From Isochrysis galbana (Eukaryota; Haptophyta; Isochrysidales; Isochrysidaceae): a DNA stretch of 64,000 nt. The notes under the pieces are model-generated. The model was not told where the DNA came from, ran no database searches, and saw nothing but the letters and a program-made list of their open reading frames with translations. Below are positions 42,894-53,307 of the stretch, one piece after another. The stretch spans positions 1-64,000 of the forward strand of contig CM030931.1 of assembly GCA_018136815.1 (NCBI GenBank). The letters are read 5' to 3'. The position numbers and the translations under genes are program-made. How positions within the stretch are numbered: position 1 is the stretch's first letter; the number at the start of each line of letters is the position of its first letter.

Positions 42894-43766
42894 TTAGACT
42901 GCCTTGGACTTGAGCGACGCCTCGGTAGCGGTCACGGTGCCCTGCACGCCGTCGAGCTTCGCCTTCTCCGTCTCGATGCTCCATTTGCTCCTATTCTTTG
43001 GCAGCACGCCCACCCCCGCCACCAGGATCGATTCAATTACCGCCGAGTCGAGGCTCTGGCGAGGCCAGCCGGAGAGCGCGACGATGATGAAGGCGATGAG
43101 GAGGCTCACCAGAGTGTGAGGGTCAGGATGGCGCGACGATCTGCAACGTGGTCAGGCCAGCATTGATGACCCGTGCTCCACGATCATACCAATCATGTCG
43201 TCCCAGCCGCGCCGGAACTCCTCCACCGAGACGGTGCCGTCGCTCTCGATGTCTAGCTGAGCAAACATCGACCGCTTGTACCGCTCCGAGATCGGAAGAT
43301 CGAGCTCATCGAAGAGCGCCTCGAGTTCGTTCAAGGTGAGAGTGCCGCTGCCGTCGACGTCGAGTGTCTTGAAGATCTCTTCAGCATCCACCTCATCAGC
43401 CTCCAGCTTCCCGTCGCCATTCTCCAGCCTTGCTCCATGCTCAGCGAGCGCACGCTCTTGTTGCCCGAGTTGTTGCAGTTCAGCGTGGCACTGCCTCCGC
43501 GAACTCGGGTCATTGTTTTCCCGACAATTGACGAGCTGTTCGGTCAGCTTACAGCGGGAGATGCGCAGACGGGCGTGCCGAAGCTGCGTGGCAGCTGCGT
43601 GTGTATGCGGAGCGTCAGCGACCGTTTGGTACGATCGGCCAGAGCTACGATGCTGGTGGCGACATAGTAAATGCTGATGAACAAGGTGATAACGGCTGTG
43701 CGTATGCGAGGAAGCGGATCGGCTCAAGCGCTGCGCCAACACGAACCAGCAGGCGGCCATCGAGCC
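42894..43766 (-). CDS. EF-hand membrane protein, 5' part lost in gap
   Basis: Calcium-binding membrane protein of unknown type, possibly a channel. Near the gap one frame gives a hydrophobic helix (AVITLFISIYYVATSIVALA). The next exon (about 43540-43152) carries a cysteine- and charge-rich helix, then two good EF-hand loops, DVDGSGTLTLNE and DIESDGTVSVEE, with a weaker third, ENGDGKLEADE. After EHGSSMLA a TGA interrupts. Shifted frames then give AILTLTL and LLIAFIIVALSGWPR, a further helix, and a tail ending at 42894. The frame changes suggest unresolved short introns or indel errors. Confidence 0.6.
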
Positions 43767-43866
43767 NNNNNNNNNNNNNNNNNNNNNNNNNNNNNNNNNN
43801 NNNNNNNNNNNNNNNNNNNNNNNNNNNNNNNNNNNNNNNNNNNNNNNNNNNNNNNNNNNNNNNNNN
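43767..43866. other. Assembly gap (100 N)
   Basis: Exactly 100 Ns, inside what is probably one minus-strand gene. Confidence 1.
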
Positions 43867-44383
43867 ACACTACGAATATATCCAATATACACCAGAGTAT
43901 GGTCTTCACGAGCTGACTCCATTCGTATTGCACCCCTTGGTTCGGGTCGAATTCTCCGACCAATTCCTGAAAAGTCTCAGGGATGACCTTGATGTCGTCT
44001 TCAGATAGTATATGCTTGAGGTGCGGAGTCGGCCAAACACTGCGAAGCCTCCTCTTGAATTCAATCAGCTCCTCTTCAAATATCGCAATGAGGTCATGGT
44101 TGTCATCAAACAAGGACACATCAAACTCGTTGAAGCCATGCTGTCCTCGAATGCGGTCGATCCAATCCTGCGCCGAGGATTGCTCCTTCCCTTCCGTTAT
44201 CAGCTGCTTCATGGACCCAAACGCATCCAGCAAATACTCCACATCATACGACCGTGAGATGTGCTTAATCATGTCGTCAGAGAGGTCATGAATGGTAAAC
44301 TGCTGCCCGGGCGACCCGCCACGCACAGCACGGTAACAAGGTCGTAGCAAGCTGACGACCAGCGCAGCTTGTGAGGGGGCCAT
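43867..44383 (-). CDS. N-terminal part of a gene running into the gap
   Basis: From the ATG at 44383 the frame encodes about 172 residues up to the gap: a short basic leader, IHDLSDDMIKHISRSYDVEY, a charged helical region (FEEELIEFKRRLRS), and a final hydrophobic stretch LVKTILWCILDIFVV that looks like a transmembrane start. No family is recognised. It lies in the same orientation as the EF-hand exons just across the gap, so it is probably the 5' end of the same gene. Two adjacent genes cannot be excluded. Confidence 0.55.
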
Positions 44384-44724
44384 GGAGTGTCCCTCCCGTT
44401 GCTTTGTGAGAGACGGGCGAAAAAAAAAAGGTGCTCGTCGCCGTGTGTGTGATGGGAGATGGGCGATCGATGTACCAAGTCTCCTAGATGCAATAATTTT
44501 GGCGAGGCCATTCCTGTCTAGTCAGCGTGGTTGCTACACTCGACACAAAATAAAACCTCGCGATCCGACGCGGCACAAGGCACCTAGCGAGAGTTCACGC
44601 CGTAGACAGCACTCCCCTCTGACCGCGTGAGGAGCGCACGAACTCGAGCGTTGCGGGTGACGACAAGTCAGTGCAGAAGTGGACAGGCCGTCGTGCGACA
44701 AAGTGGACAAAGCCCATCAGACCA

Positions 44725-45221
44725 TTAATGACATCTCGCACGAGAGGACTCGAGACTAGTACAAGCGAGCATGTCAGCAACTCCTGGTAGACGAGGGTTC
44801 ACTCGTTGAACATCCTCTGTGAACAAGTTCGAACGCGCATCGACCTCCCTCAGCCCTGTGCCGCACGAAAGAATGCCCTTCAGACCGTCGTATGTGAGCG
44901 ATGTGGATCTCACGTTGAGCTTCGTGAGACTGATGTTTTTGAAATCGAATGTATCTAGAGTAGTACCCAACGTGATATTGAATGATGCATCCAGCTCGTG
45001 CAACTGTTGTAGATTTGAGAGCAACTTGGCCAGTCCGCGTCCGGTGAGATTCGTGGATGCCGCATCGAGGTACTTCAGTGTACTGTTCTTGTGCAGTGTA
45101 TGCTCACTATCCCAATCCAACATGTTGTCGGCGATTTTGAGAGGGTTTCGGCTTCTTTGTGGTTGGGGCAATCGCATAGATCGCGGCAGCGGCCCTTGTG
45201 ATGCATGTAGATGAACCATAT
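44725..45221 (-). CDS. Leucine-rich repeat protein
   Basis: The frame contains at least four LRR-like units (STLKYLDAASTNLTGRGLAK, LQQLHELDASFNITLG, ISLTKLNVRSTSLTYDGLKG, TGLREVDARSNLFTE), a protein-interaction fold. The C-terminus is polar and ends at 44725. The N-terminal start is uncertain: an ATG at 45221 (MVHLHASQ) opens the frame, but an acceptor-like site upstream of LKIADNMLDWDSE could instead mark an exon start. It faces away from the gene at 45399, and the 180 bp between them may be a shared promoter. Confidence 0.65.
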
Positions 45222-45398
45222 CATAGTGTGGTGGAGTCTCTAGCCGCGACGGTAGTGATTGCACACATCTTGCCTTTTTTTTTTGGGGGGGGGGGCGCAG
45301 AGGCCTTGGCGTATCGGTGTGGCAACGGGGTGTTTTTTTTTGGTACCATACAATATAACAACCTTCCCTCCACCTCACCGAGTCATCGACGTCACACC
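45222..45398. promoter_or_regulatory. Divergent intergenic region
   Basis: It lies between an LRR gene (minus) and an S/P/K-rich gene (plus), only about 180 bp apart. It contains a T10-G13 run (45270-45293) and a T9 run. No TATA box is obvious. Confidence 0.4.
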
Positions 45399-47138
45399 AT
45401 GGCACCACGCCAGACGAGGAACAGCTTGGGATCCCGCTCCCCTATTGTGCCAAAGCCTAAGAAGCCGAAGTCGTCTCCTAAAGCCAAGTCACCACCCAAA
45501 GCCGCGTCACCCGTCAGCAATAATGGGTCTTCAAAGTCGTCGCCCGCCGGGTACTCTGCGCGGATTGCACAGATGGTGGGCAACCTGAACAATCTTGCGC
45601 AGTCGACTCAGTCCTCTCCAAGGAAGTCGTCTGGCAAGACGAGCGCGTTCTCCCCGCTCACACACTTGCTTGGTCCAAACACAACTGTACGCCGACCTCA
45701 CACGGTGGCGTTCAAGGCCAACTCGGAGCCTAAATCCGTCATCGATGACGACACCAACGAATCGCACGTCGTATACCAGCCTAAGCGCCGTTATTTGAAT
45801 GGAGGGACCAAGGTGACCCAAAAGGACTTTCTGATCATGCTTAAAGAAGGGATCACACAAGAAGCGGGGCTCGAAATCTCGGCGTCCTTGACGCACGCCA
45901 TCGCCAAGATTTATGCCAAGACTCTCCAGTTCATCCTCAGCAACGACATGTACATCACTATCCAGGGGGGAGAGGTGCGCCCCCCCCCCCCACGTCAGGA
46001 GGATCCTTCTGGTGGGGAGGTTTGGGAGTGGTGTGCTAGAGTCCTCTCAAGTGTGCACTTCGTAATGCACACTTCTCTTGACGTGGGAGGCACAGCACAA
46101 CTCCCAAAGCGCAAACCCCCGTCCCCACCATGAGGATTCGCCTGATCTGGGAGGCACACTACAACTCCTAAAGCGCACCCCCCCACCCACCATGACGATT
46201 TTCCTGACGTGGGAGGCACATTACAACTTTCAAAGTGCAAACCCCCGTCCCCACCATGAGGATTCGCCTGATCTGGGAGGCACACCACAACTCCTAAAGC
46301 GCACCTCCCCACCAGCTCTACCACAACATCCCAAAGCGCAAACCCCTCCCCCCACCAGAAGGATTCTCCACCACAACTCCCAAAGCGCAAACCCTTCCCA
46401 ACCATGAAGATTCTCCTGACGTAGGAGGCGCATACAGAAGCCTCATGGTGGGGAGGGGGTTCGCGCTGTGGGAGTTGTGGTGTGCCTCCTACGGCAGGAA
46501 AGTCCTCTTGGTGGGAGAGGTGCGCCCCCCCCCCCACGTCAGGAGGATCCTTCTGGTGGGGAGGTTTGGGAGTGGTGTGCTAGAGTCCTCTCAAGTGTGC
46601 AGCACTTCGTAATGCACACTTCTCTTGACGTGGGAGGCACAGCACAACTCCCAAAGCGCAAACCCCCGTCCCCGTGCACCACAAGGATTCTCCTGACGTG
46701 GGTAGCGTGCACCACAACTCCCAAAGCGCAAACCCCTCCCCACCACAAGGATTCTCCTGACGTGGGTAGCGTGCACCACAACTCCCAAAGCGCAAACCCC
46801 TCCCCACCACAAGGATTCTCCTGACGTGGGTGGCGTGCATCACAACTCCCAAAGCGCAAACCCCTCCCCACCACAAGGATTCTCCTGATGTCGGGTGAAG
46901 ACTTCGTCAGTCACATCAATAAAACCCGTCTCTCCCGCCTTTGTAGTGCACTTCCGCGCCTTCCCAAGACCCAACCAGAATCTTTCAACAATGTCCGTCG
47001 CACAAGATCCAGCTGACAATCTCCATCCAGAGGACGATCTCGGGCTACCACCTCTTCGAGCGCAACCGGAAGCTCATCCATCGATTGGCCTCCTTTGCCC
47101 TGTCGCATTCGCTCAAAGAACAGAAGGAGCTCATGTAG
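45399..47138 (+). CDS. S/P/K-rich protein, two predicted exons
   Basis: Exon 1 (45399-45974) encodes an N-terminal 90-residue Ser/Pro/Lys-rich tail with SPKAKSPPK-type motifs, as in histone H1-like DNA-binding tails. A folded region follows (VTQKDFLIMLKEGITQEAG, LTHAIAKIYAKTLQFILSND, YITIQGGE), reminiscent of an HU/IHF helical half, though this is weak. The donor GAG|GTGCGC at 45975 and acceptor TTTGTAG at 46946 are both phase 0. They lead to a 63-residue exon 2 (ISIQRTISGYHLFERNRKLI ... stop 47136-47138) with strong C/G third-position use. The predicted intron consists almost entirely of a minisatellite. Confidence 0.55.
45985..46890. repeat. Minisatellite of about 60-65 bp
   Basis: Units contain CCTGACGTGGG(A/T)GGC, CACCACAACTCCCAAAGCGC and AAACCCC(T/G)CCCCACCA. 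The last three units (46677-46880) are almost identical at 64-65 bp. Earlier ones are more diverged, and one block (46440-46515) is inverted. The segment GTGCGCCCCCCCC...CTTCGTAATGCACAC at 45975-46075 is duplicated at 46520-46625. Confidence 0.9.
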
Positions 47139-47365
47139 AAGATCAAGAAGAGCAAGAGCAAGAACTAGTAGGAGAATATGGAGAAGTAAACGACCCAGGA
47201 CTCGATGAAGGAGAAAAAGAGAAAGACGAAGGAGCAGAAGAGCAAGAAGAAGGAGCAGAAGAGCAAGAAGAAGGAGCAGAAGACATAGAAGAAGGAGACG
47301 AAGAGAAAGAAGAAGGAGAAAGAGAGCTAGAAGGGGAGCTAGAAGGAGAGCTAGAAGAAGGAGAG
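47139..47365. repeat. GAAGGAGCAGAAGAG tandem repeats
   Basis: Purine-only repeats (GAAGGAGCAGAAGAGCAAGA) run from about 47215 to 47345. They read as Glu/Lys-rich on plus and Leu-rich on minus, but both readings are by-products of composition. They lie after the exon 2 stop codon. Confidence 0.75.
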
Positions 47366-47950
47366 CCCCCAAAGGACCTCTGAGAGCAGGCCGTGGCGCG
47401 CCGCATGGCGACGCGCCGCAGGGACACAGGAGGAGGAGAATGGAGAGAGGGAGAGGGGGGGTTTTGCACCCCCCCCGATGGAGTGCGGTAAGAAATGGGA
47501 CCCGTTTGCATAAGCAAACGGGCGGAGAGGGGCGGCTGGCGACAGGTGGGAGATGAGGAGGGAGAGGCTCAAGGCGCCTACGAGAACCCTTGTGGCAGGT
47601 ATCTCGAGGCGCAGTCTTTTATTCCTCGAGGACCGCTCGCGGCGAGAGCTGTAAGGGCCGTTCCTCTTCACGACGAGAGATTCCTCCCCCCCCCCCGGTG
47701 CTTTTTCCCGGAGAGTCGGCCGGCGTCGACCGGTCCGCCTCAATGGGTTTTCCCTCATTTTAACTTGTGGGGAGTTAGAATGAGAGCCGGGGGCTTGCGA
47801 GGGGGGAGATTTGGAGGGGTGCATAGGAGTATGTATCTGAGTCAACAGCACGCGCCAAGGTGTACGGGCAGGTGCGCTGAGGGCTGTCGTGTTGGTGCCG
47901 GGCTAGTGAGAGTAGTGGTACTAACGCTCAGTTGTTTTATTATTATGTGT
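47366..47950 (+). mobile_element. Family B retroposon, 5'-truncated
   Basis: This matches family B from its CCCCCAAAGG/CTGAGAGCAGGCCG position to the 3' end GCTCAGTTGTTTTATTATTA. The 5' third is missing, as expected for incomplete reverse transcription. Confidence 0.85.
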
Positions 47951-47964
47951 ATGCGTCTATAGTG

Positions 47965-48095
47965 TATAAGTGTCAACACACGTCAACGGCGTACGGGCAG
48001 GTGCGTTGAGGGGTGGCTCGTGATAGTACCGGGGTAGTGGCAGTAGTGGTACTAGTACTAACGCTCAGATGTTTTATTATTAATTATTATTATTA
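47965..48095 (+). mobile_element. Family B 3' end, second truncated copy
   Basis: Only the last 130 bp is present (GTACGGGCAGGTGCGTTGAG to GCTCAGATGTTTTATTATTA plus further TTA repeats). It lies head-to-tail after the previous copy. Confidence 0.85.
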
Positions 48096-48099
48096 TCGG

Positions 48100-48275
48100 C
48101 CTATGAAGGAGGGCGCGGTCCCTTCGCCAGCGACTGGCGCTCTGGGCGTGGGGGGGGGGGGGGGGGGTCCGCCCTTGGTGCTAGTGCTAGCGCTAGCGCC
48201 AGCAGGCCGGGATGCGAGAGAGGAGAGTGGAACGCCGTCGCACTCCATGGAAACCAAATATAAACTGAGTTGAGA
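48100..48275 (-). mobile_element. Family D-like 5' end fragment
   Basis: On the minus strand the end reads CTCAACTCAGTTTATATTTG followed by a G/C-rich segment, matching the family D 5' terminus CAACTAAGTTTATACTTGG. The rest is short and G-rich. Confidence 0.5.
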
Positions 48276-48528
48276 TCAAGAATAACCGGATCACTTGCTC
48301 GGGTTTGGCGCATAGCTGCGTCAGCAGCGCCTCTTCAAAAGACATATGATGAAGCTAAGCGCGCAGTACGCCACACTGGCGGCTAGCGGCCATCGGTGCG
48401 AAGCACAAACAACGGTATCGGGACGGAAGCCTTCATCATATGGGACGAAAGGCTACATCATTACAGAAGGAGCATCGCACGCGTTCTCGTCTCACGCCAG
48501 TCTTCGAGGCTTGGACGAACCTTCTAGC

Positions 48529-49307
48529 TCATACAAGAACCAAATGATTCCCTAGATGTGAAAGTGCAACGGCTTCGCTCTTGCAGCTGAATGTTCGCAT
48601 GGGGTTGTATGTCACTAGAGGTTCCGACTGGTCTCGGCATCGCAGCATCTCGGTGGGCGACTTTGATGTGATGTAGCGCAAGATGTCAGCTAGGTGTGCG
48701 TGGATGAACCGTCGCGTCTTCGCCACAGATCTACGGCTCGCGTATCTCAGCCCACAGCCGCATAGCCCTCCGGCTCCCAATGGCTAGCTCTCCGGCTTCT
48801 GCTGGCCGACGATCAGCTTTCCAAGATTCAGTTTTCCACAAGATTCAACTTTTGTGGTGTGATTGCTGTAGTCTGGTAATCAAAATCCATAGGTTGGCTG
48901 CCCACACTCGCGTTTGACAATCGGGTCATAGAGATCCTCTCCTGCTCAGGCTCGCCTGGTAGCAGCTCAGGAGTTGACGGGGTCGCCATAGTGTGGTTCA
49001 CATTGGACTCTCGGTCGCTCTTCGACAGCTCGAGCACCTGATCATTGGCCGTCGCCCCTGCGCGCGCGCCGATGAAGTGCTTGACGAAATGGTCGGCATG
49101 TCGCCGTGTCATCGCCACGTCGCTCGCCACCTTCTTCAGCCCGTCCTCGTCCATCCTGTGGAGCAGTTCCAAGTCATCCCACCCACTCGCCACCATCTTT
49201 GCGGCGTACCCAGCGCAACCGCATGGCTTGAGCTGCTGCTCGAGCTTCTGCACCTCGTCGTCGTCGGCGGGCTGGGCAGGCTTGCTTGATGAGGCTGCGC
49301 TGCCCAT
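48529..49307 (-). CDS. SAM-domain protein with N-myristoylation signal
   Basis: The first exon (49307-about 48820) encodes MGSAASSS, a fit to the N-myristoyl consensus (Gly2, Ser6), then a SAM domain at about residues 28-80 (CGCAGYAAKMVASGWDD, LELLHRMDEDGLKKVA, RRHADHFVKHF). SAM domains oligomerise or bind partners, so a membrane-anchored signalling or scaffold role is inferred. A Ser/Thr/Pro-rich tail follows and the frame stops at 48828. Just downstream, 48737-48529 has a coherent frame (SRRSVAKTRRFIHAHLADIL, TYNPMRTFSCKSEAVAL) after a possible acceptor, so an alternative C-terminal exon is plausible. Confidence 0.65.
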
Positions 49308-50016
49308 CCCGCTCTCACGACGACACGGGGGGAAGACGGCAGCTGGCCGAACGAGAGAGAGGGGGCAAGGGGCGGGGGAAGGCGCGAAGTGGACCGTCAG
49401 CGGGGCCGTGAGGCCGCAGGCCGGCTAAGAGAAGATTAGGAGACGCGAGAGAAAAGAGAAATAAGCGGGGGGGGGGAGGGGGTTGGTCGTACAATCCTCG
49501 GCAGAAACGGGCGGAATTCGTGGGAGCGAGCGGCGAGCGCGCGCGTGAGAGCGCCAGCAGCAGCAGCGGCTCCACAAATGGAGGAGCAGAATAAAGTACG
49601 CATAGGCATAGGCATAGGCACTAGTAGCCAGTAGAATTTAGAATTTGCAAAGGGAGAAATACCGCTAAAGCAGGGCCTACGCATCTTTACGACCCCCGGA
49701 AAAAAATTGGGGTCGGAAACTCGGAGTTTCACTGTCCGATTTTCACAGTGGGGGAGGTGCGGGGCACCCCCAAAATGGGAGTTTGCAAAGTAGTAAGTAG
49801 TAGCACGTAGTACTTTATACTTTGTACTTTGGTCCAATTCACGCTTTGATTTTCACGTAGGCCGCTGGCGGAGCCCTTCGGTTAGCTCTCTAGCCCCTCT
49901 GCCCCCCCCCCCCCCCCCGCCACCGCAGTCTCGGATTCTAGCGATCGCCTCGTGGGATTTGAGGCTGGAGACTGGAGAGAGTCGCAAGGGCGTCGGCTTG
50001 TCAACCTATTACAGCC
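49308..50016. other. Upstream flank of the SAM gene
   Basis: No further gene is supported. It contains CATAGG repeats (49600-49620) and an AGTAAGTAGTAGCACGTAGTAC cluster near 49790. A run of about 17 C lies at 49902-49918. The minus-strand promoter of the SAM gene should lie here. Confidence 0.4.
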
Positions 50017-50018
50017 TA

Positions 50019-50569
50019 CAGTAAGGGTGCACCATTAAGAAACCACCCCATTAAGGAAAGTATAGAAGCAAATTGGCTGTCCATGAGCTAAGAAAGCTCT
50101 ATTGCGCAAGAGCGTCCCCGCCATAGATAAGAAACTGGTGCGTAAGAAAATCCCTATGCGGTTGGTGCTACCGGCCTATCGCCCGTCGGGTACTGGTACT
50201 GGTTGGCGATCGGTGATCACTGCTCACTCCTCGTCACTCATCTTCACGCTCACCCTTCTTTTCTAAGTGCAAAAATTGGCAAAAAGCTAGTTATTCTTCG
50301 CAACGCAAGCTCATCAGATAGCGAGGAAGAGAGGAGGTGGAAAGGTGATGAGAGGCGCCGCCATAGCAAGAAATTAGTTAGGGGACAACAAGCGCCGGTC
50401 ACCAGCACAAGAAAGCAGCACGCTAAGAAACCTCTTTACATATTGTAGCTCTAGGCAAACCGCGCAAGAAACCCAGCTTAAGAAATTCCTATGGTCTCGC
50501 GGCCGAGCGCTAACTAAGGAAAGTATAGAGGACAAAATTCTCTGTTTTCTTAATGTTGCGCCCCTACTG
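50019..50569. mobile_element. Tc1/mariner-type MITE
   Basis: The 551-bp element starts CAGTAAGGGTGCACCATTAA and ends with the near-complement (TTAATGTTGCGCCCCTACTG). These inverted ends of about 28 bp begin with CAGT, and a TA flanks each side (50017-50018, 50570-50571). TA target duplication plus CAGT ends is characteristic of Tc1/mariner/pogo elements. The interior has many TAAGAAA words and no ORF. Confidence 0.8.
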
Positions 50570-50571
50570 TA

Positions 50572-51798
50572 CCGGCCGCAGCCGTGGATGCTGGATGCGT
50601 GGGTCACAGTCCCGCATGTCTTGACCTTTATTTGTCCAGCTCATTCGATAGACAATTTCATGAAGAATGTATTCTCAGACAAGCCAACGATTCGAGTGAA
50701 AGGCCTCGATCGTGAATTTGACTGGGGGGAGGATGAGTTCAGCAAATGCGTGGATCGCGTCTGGGACGTCGTGAAGTTTATCATATATCATCAGAAACCG
50801 TTGGCGCGATACCACCGGGAGCTTGCTGAGGAGATTCCCCCCGAGAGTAGGCCTAAGGGTGGGACTGAGCTCGTGCGCTTTTGTGAGACACGCTTTGCCT
50901 CTAAGCTCCTCATGCTCATTCGCTTCAAGCATGTCCATCCCATCTTGGACAAGCTCGTTATTGACCAGGTGTTTACTGCGTGGCTCTCGAAGCAAAGCCG
51001 GGATGTGAGAGATAAAGGAGCTGAAGTCAAACGTTGCATTAGAGATGACAGCCTTCAACACACAGTTTCGATGTGCATCACCATTTTGGAGCCAGCCCTT
51101 CGAATGTTGCGACTCACTGATGGCAAGGAGGGAGCAATGCTGGGAAAAGTCTACGGTTACATGCTGCAACTCGATTCGTTTTATTGCAATACTATTCCTG
51201 ATGTGCCAGAGAGAATTCGTCGCAAGATACACACCATATTTATGGCCCGAGGGGGGAGTACTTCCATGTTTCTGCAATGACTGCGGCATACCGCTTTGAG
51301 CCAGAATTTTGTCGGCGCGACTTTTCCACATCGGAGATTCACGAGGTGAAACAAGTTTTGCGCCAGATGTCGAACGATGAGCATCCGTTAACTGTTCTGC
51401 TTGCTGAGCTTGCAGATTTTGAAGAGGCTCTTGCAGTAGGTACATACGACTTGACCGATGATTGTGCTTTCTCATCGTACGCCAAGAATATGGCGTCCTA
51501 CAAATGGGCAAAGATCTACCTCGCGCCTTGGAAACATCTTCGTTGGGCGGCAATGCGCCTGCTTTCGATGGACTGCTCCGCATCAGGGTGCGAGCATTCT
51601 TGGTCTGTTGAAGGTTGGATCCACTCAAAGAAGCGCAATAGACTCGGCCAAAGGACGGTGGACAGGCTTGTGCGAGCTCACACAAATCTCTTGATGGAAT
51701 CCCAGCTTGCTGAGTGGGAGAGCAAGGTGCTGCCTTGGGAGTTGGAGATGATTCCTGATGAGCCGGAGGACTCTGACGAGAGCGATGACGAGGCCTGA
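50572..51798 (+). pseudogene. hAT transposase, frameshifted
   Basis: The first frame (50588-51280) has FICPAHSIDNFMKNVF, the DUF659-type cysteine/histidine motif of the hAT core, and CETRFASKLLMLIRFK. The second frame (from about 51262) continues EYFHVSAMTAAYRFEPEF and ends with the dimerisation domain (SASGCEHSWSVEGWIHSKKR) and an acidic tail. The frames differ by one base at a run of G near 51250-51256. Either the gene is dead or one base is miscalled. The N-terminal BED finger and catalytic start are missing, with a MITE at the left edge. Confidence 0.8.
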
Positions 51799-52522
51799 GT
51801 GTGGAGTGTGGAGGTGGAGGCGAGGGCGCAAGAAGCATAAAAGTAGTTTTATGATTTTCTAAGTCTAAGTAGTATCGTTTGCACAGGCAAAGGGCGCACA
51901 GGGAATACACGGGACACGGGGATAGGCGATAGGGATAGGGAGGGGAGTTTTGTTTTTGAGGCTTCGCACAGGGAGGGGAGTTTTGTTTTTGAGGCTTGCG
52001 AGCTGATATGAAACTGATATCGGTGCGAGCTCCAAATCCATGAGAGCTCGCAAGCTGACGAGACATCTTTGATGAGGGCGCGTCCCGAGAGGGCCTGGTA
52101 GACGCCCACGCCTAGGCTCAGGCCAAAATATCCCGTTTTTTACCCCCATATATCCCGGGCACATATCCTTTTTATATCCCGCGCCACCCCCCAAATATCT
52201 TCGAAATATCCCGTTCTAATACGAGATATATCTCGTTTATATCCCGTGCGGCCCCCCAAATATCTTCGAAACATCCATATCCGGTTCAAAAATACATCTT
52301 TTACGTATTACGTAATATAAGCCGAGTACCCTAGCTTTAAGACGTATATCTTTGTACAAAGCAATAGTGCTTACAATAAAGTACATAGTACTATGACACA
52401 CATTCACATTCACATTCATTGCTCATTGCCATTGCCCACGACGCTTGCTCGTGTTATAGCGCAACATGATGAAGGTTTGGATCGTGGCTAACGGCTAATG
52501 GCCGACCCCTTCTTGTACAGCA
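51799..52522. other. Unassigned sequence with repeated ATATCCCG words
   Basis: A 38-bp unit (GGAGGGGAGTTTTGTTTTTG) is duplicated at 51939-51996. From 52125 to 52275, ATATCCCG recurs many times, and CCCCCCAAATATCTTCGAAA is present twice (52189, 52254). Similar ATATCCC words occur at 53640-53710. No gene is seen. Confidence 0.55.
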
Positions 52523-52539
52523 GGGACCCGTCCGTGAGA
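52523..52539. repeat. Target-site duplication, left
   Basis: GGGACCCGTCCGTGAGA, repeated exactly at 53291-53307 around the family D element. Confidence 0.9.
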
Positions 52540-53290
52540 TTAATTTCTTAATAGTCTCACCGCACACGCGACCGTGCAGCCTCTACTTTCTACTCACGTA
52601 GGAAACTTTCTACACCCCCACTCCCCCGGCCCTTCCCCCCCGCCATCAGGCGACTCCCCCCGTGCACTACTAGGGGATAGGGGAAAAGGGCTTAGATATG
52701 GTCGGTGGCCCGCGCCCCCCCCGGCGATCCGTTCCCCCCTTCCTCCTACGCCTACCGGGCTGGCGGCGGTCTCGGTCCCGACTTATCCTGTAAACAGGTG
52801 CGGGACTTACCTATTTTCCGGTGAGCGGAGCTCTCGCTCCGCCCACCCCCTTCTCCGCGCTCTCTCTCCCCTCTCCTGCAGGCACGCGCGATGGCGCGCC
52901 TGCGACAGGCCTGCAGCTGCCCCTGGCGACCCCTGGAGGCCCCTGGAGGCCAGCTCAGGGGGCAGAGGAGGCTGGAGCTGGGCCCTGGCCTCCCCTGCCT
53001 CTCCCTCGCTGGCGCTCCTGTGCCTCAGGGGTCCCCAATCTGCACCTGTCTGCCTGTCGAACAGGGGGGAAGGGGGGGTTGGAGCGATGGGCTGGCCACG
53101 ACAGGCCAGGACGCGCGAGTCAGGCAAGCCTGCCAGTGAGAGAGTGGGTCAGCAGGGCATTCTGCTCCTGGCAAGCCATCAGGCGTGCCAGGAGCATGGG
53201 TGGTTCCTCCCCCATGGCAGGGGAGGAGTGGAGAGAGGGGGGGGGCTCGTGCCCCCCCATGGGGCAACCAAGTATAAACTTAGTTGCATG
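52540..53290 (-). mobile_element. Family D retroposon, minus-strand copy
   Basis: The 751-bp element is inverted relative to 19012-19771 and highly similar. On the minus strand it runs from CAACTAAGTTTATACTTGG to GTGCGGTGAGACTATTAAGA. A 17-bp target duplication surrounds it. Confidence 0.9.
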
Positions 53291-53307
53291 GGGACCCGTC
53301 CGTGAGA

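Noticed and set aside
46895-47383. Glu/Lys-rich ORF and its leucine-rich antisense
   Set aside because: The purine repeat GAAGGAGCA gives both. A different frame over 46947-47138 has better codon use and a natural stop.
50675-52066. Minus-strand ORF of 463 residues
   Set aside because: Antisense to the hAT transposase pseudogene. The sense strand has the conserved domains; the antisense has none.
52574-53305. ORF of 243 residues and similar ones at 19033 and 39553
   Set aside because: They coincide with the family D element and its target duplications; codon pattern reflects G/C runs.
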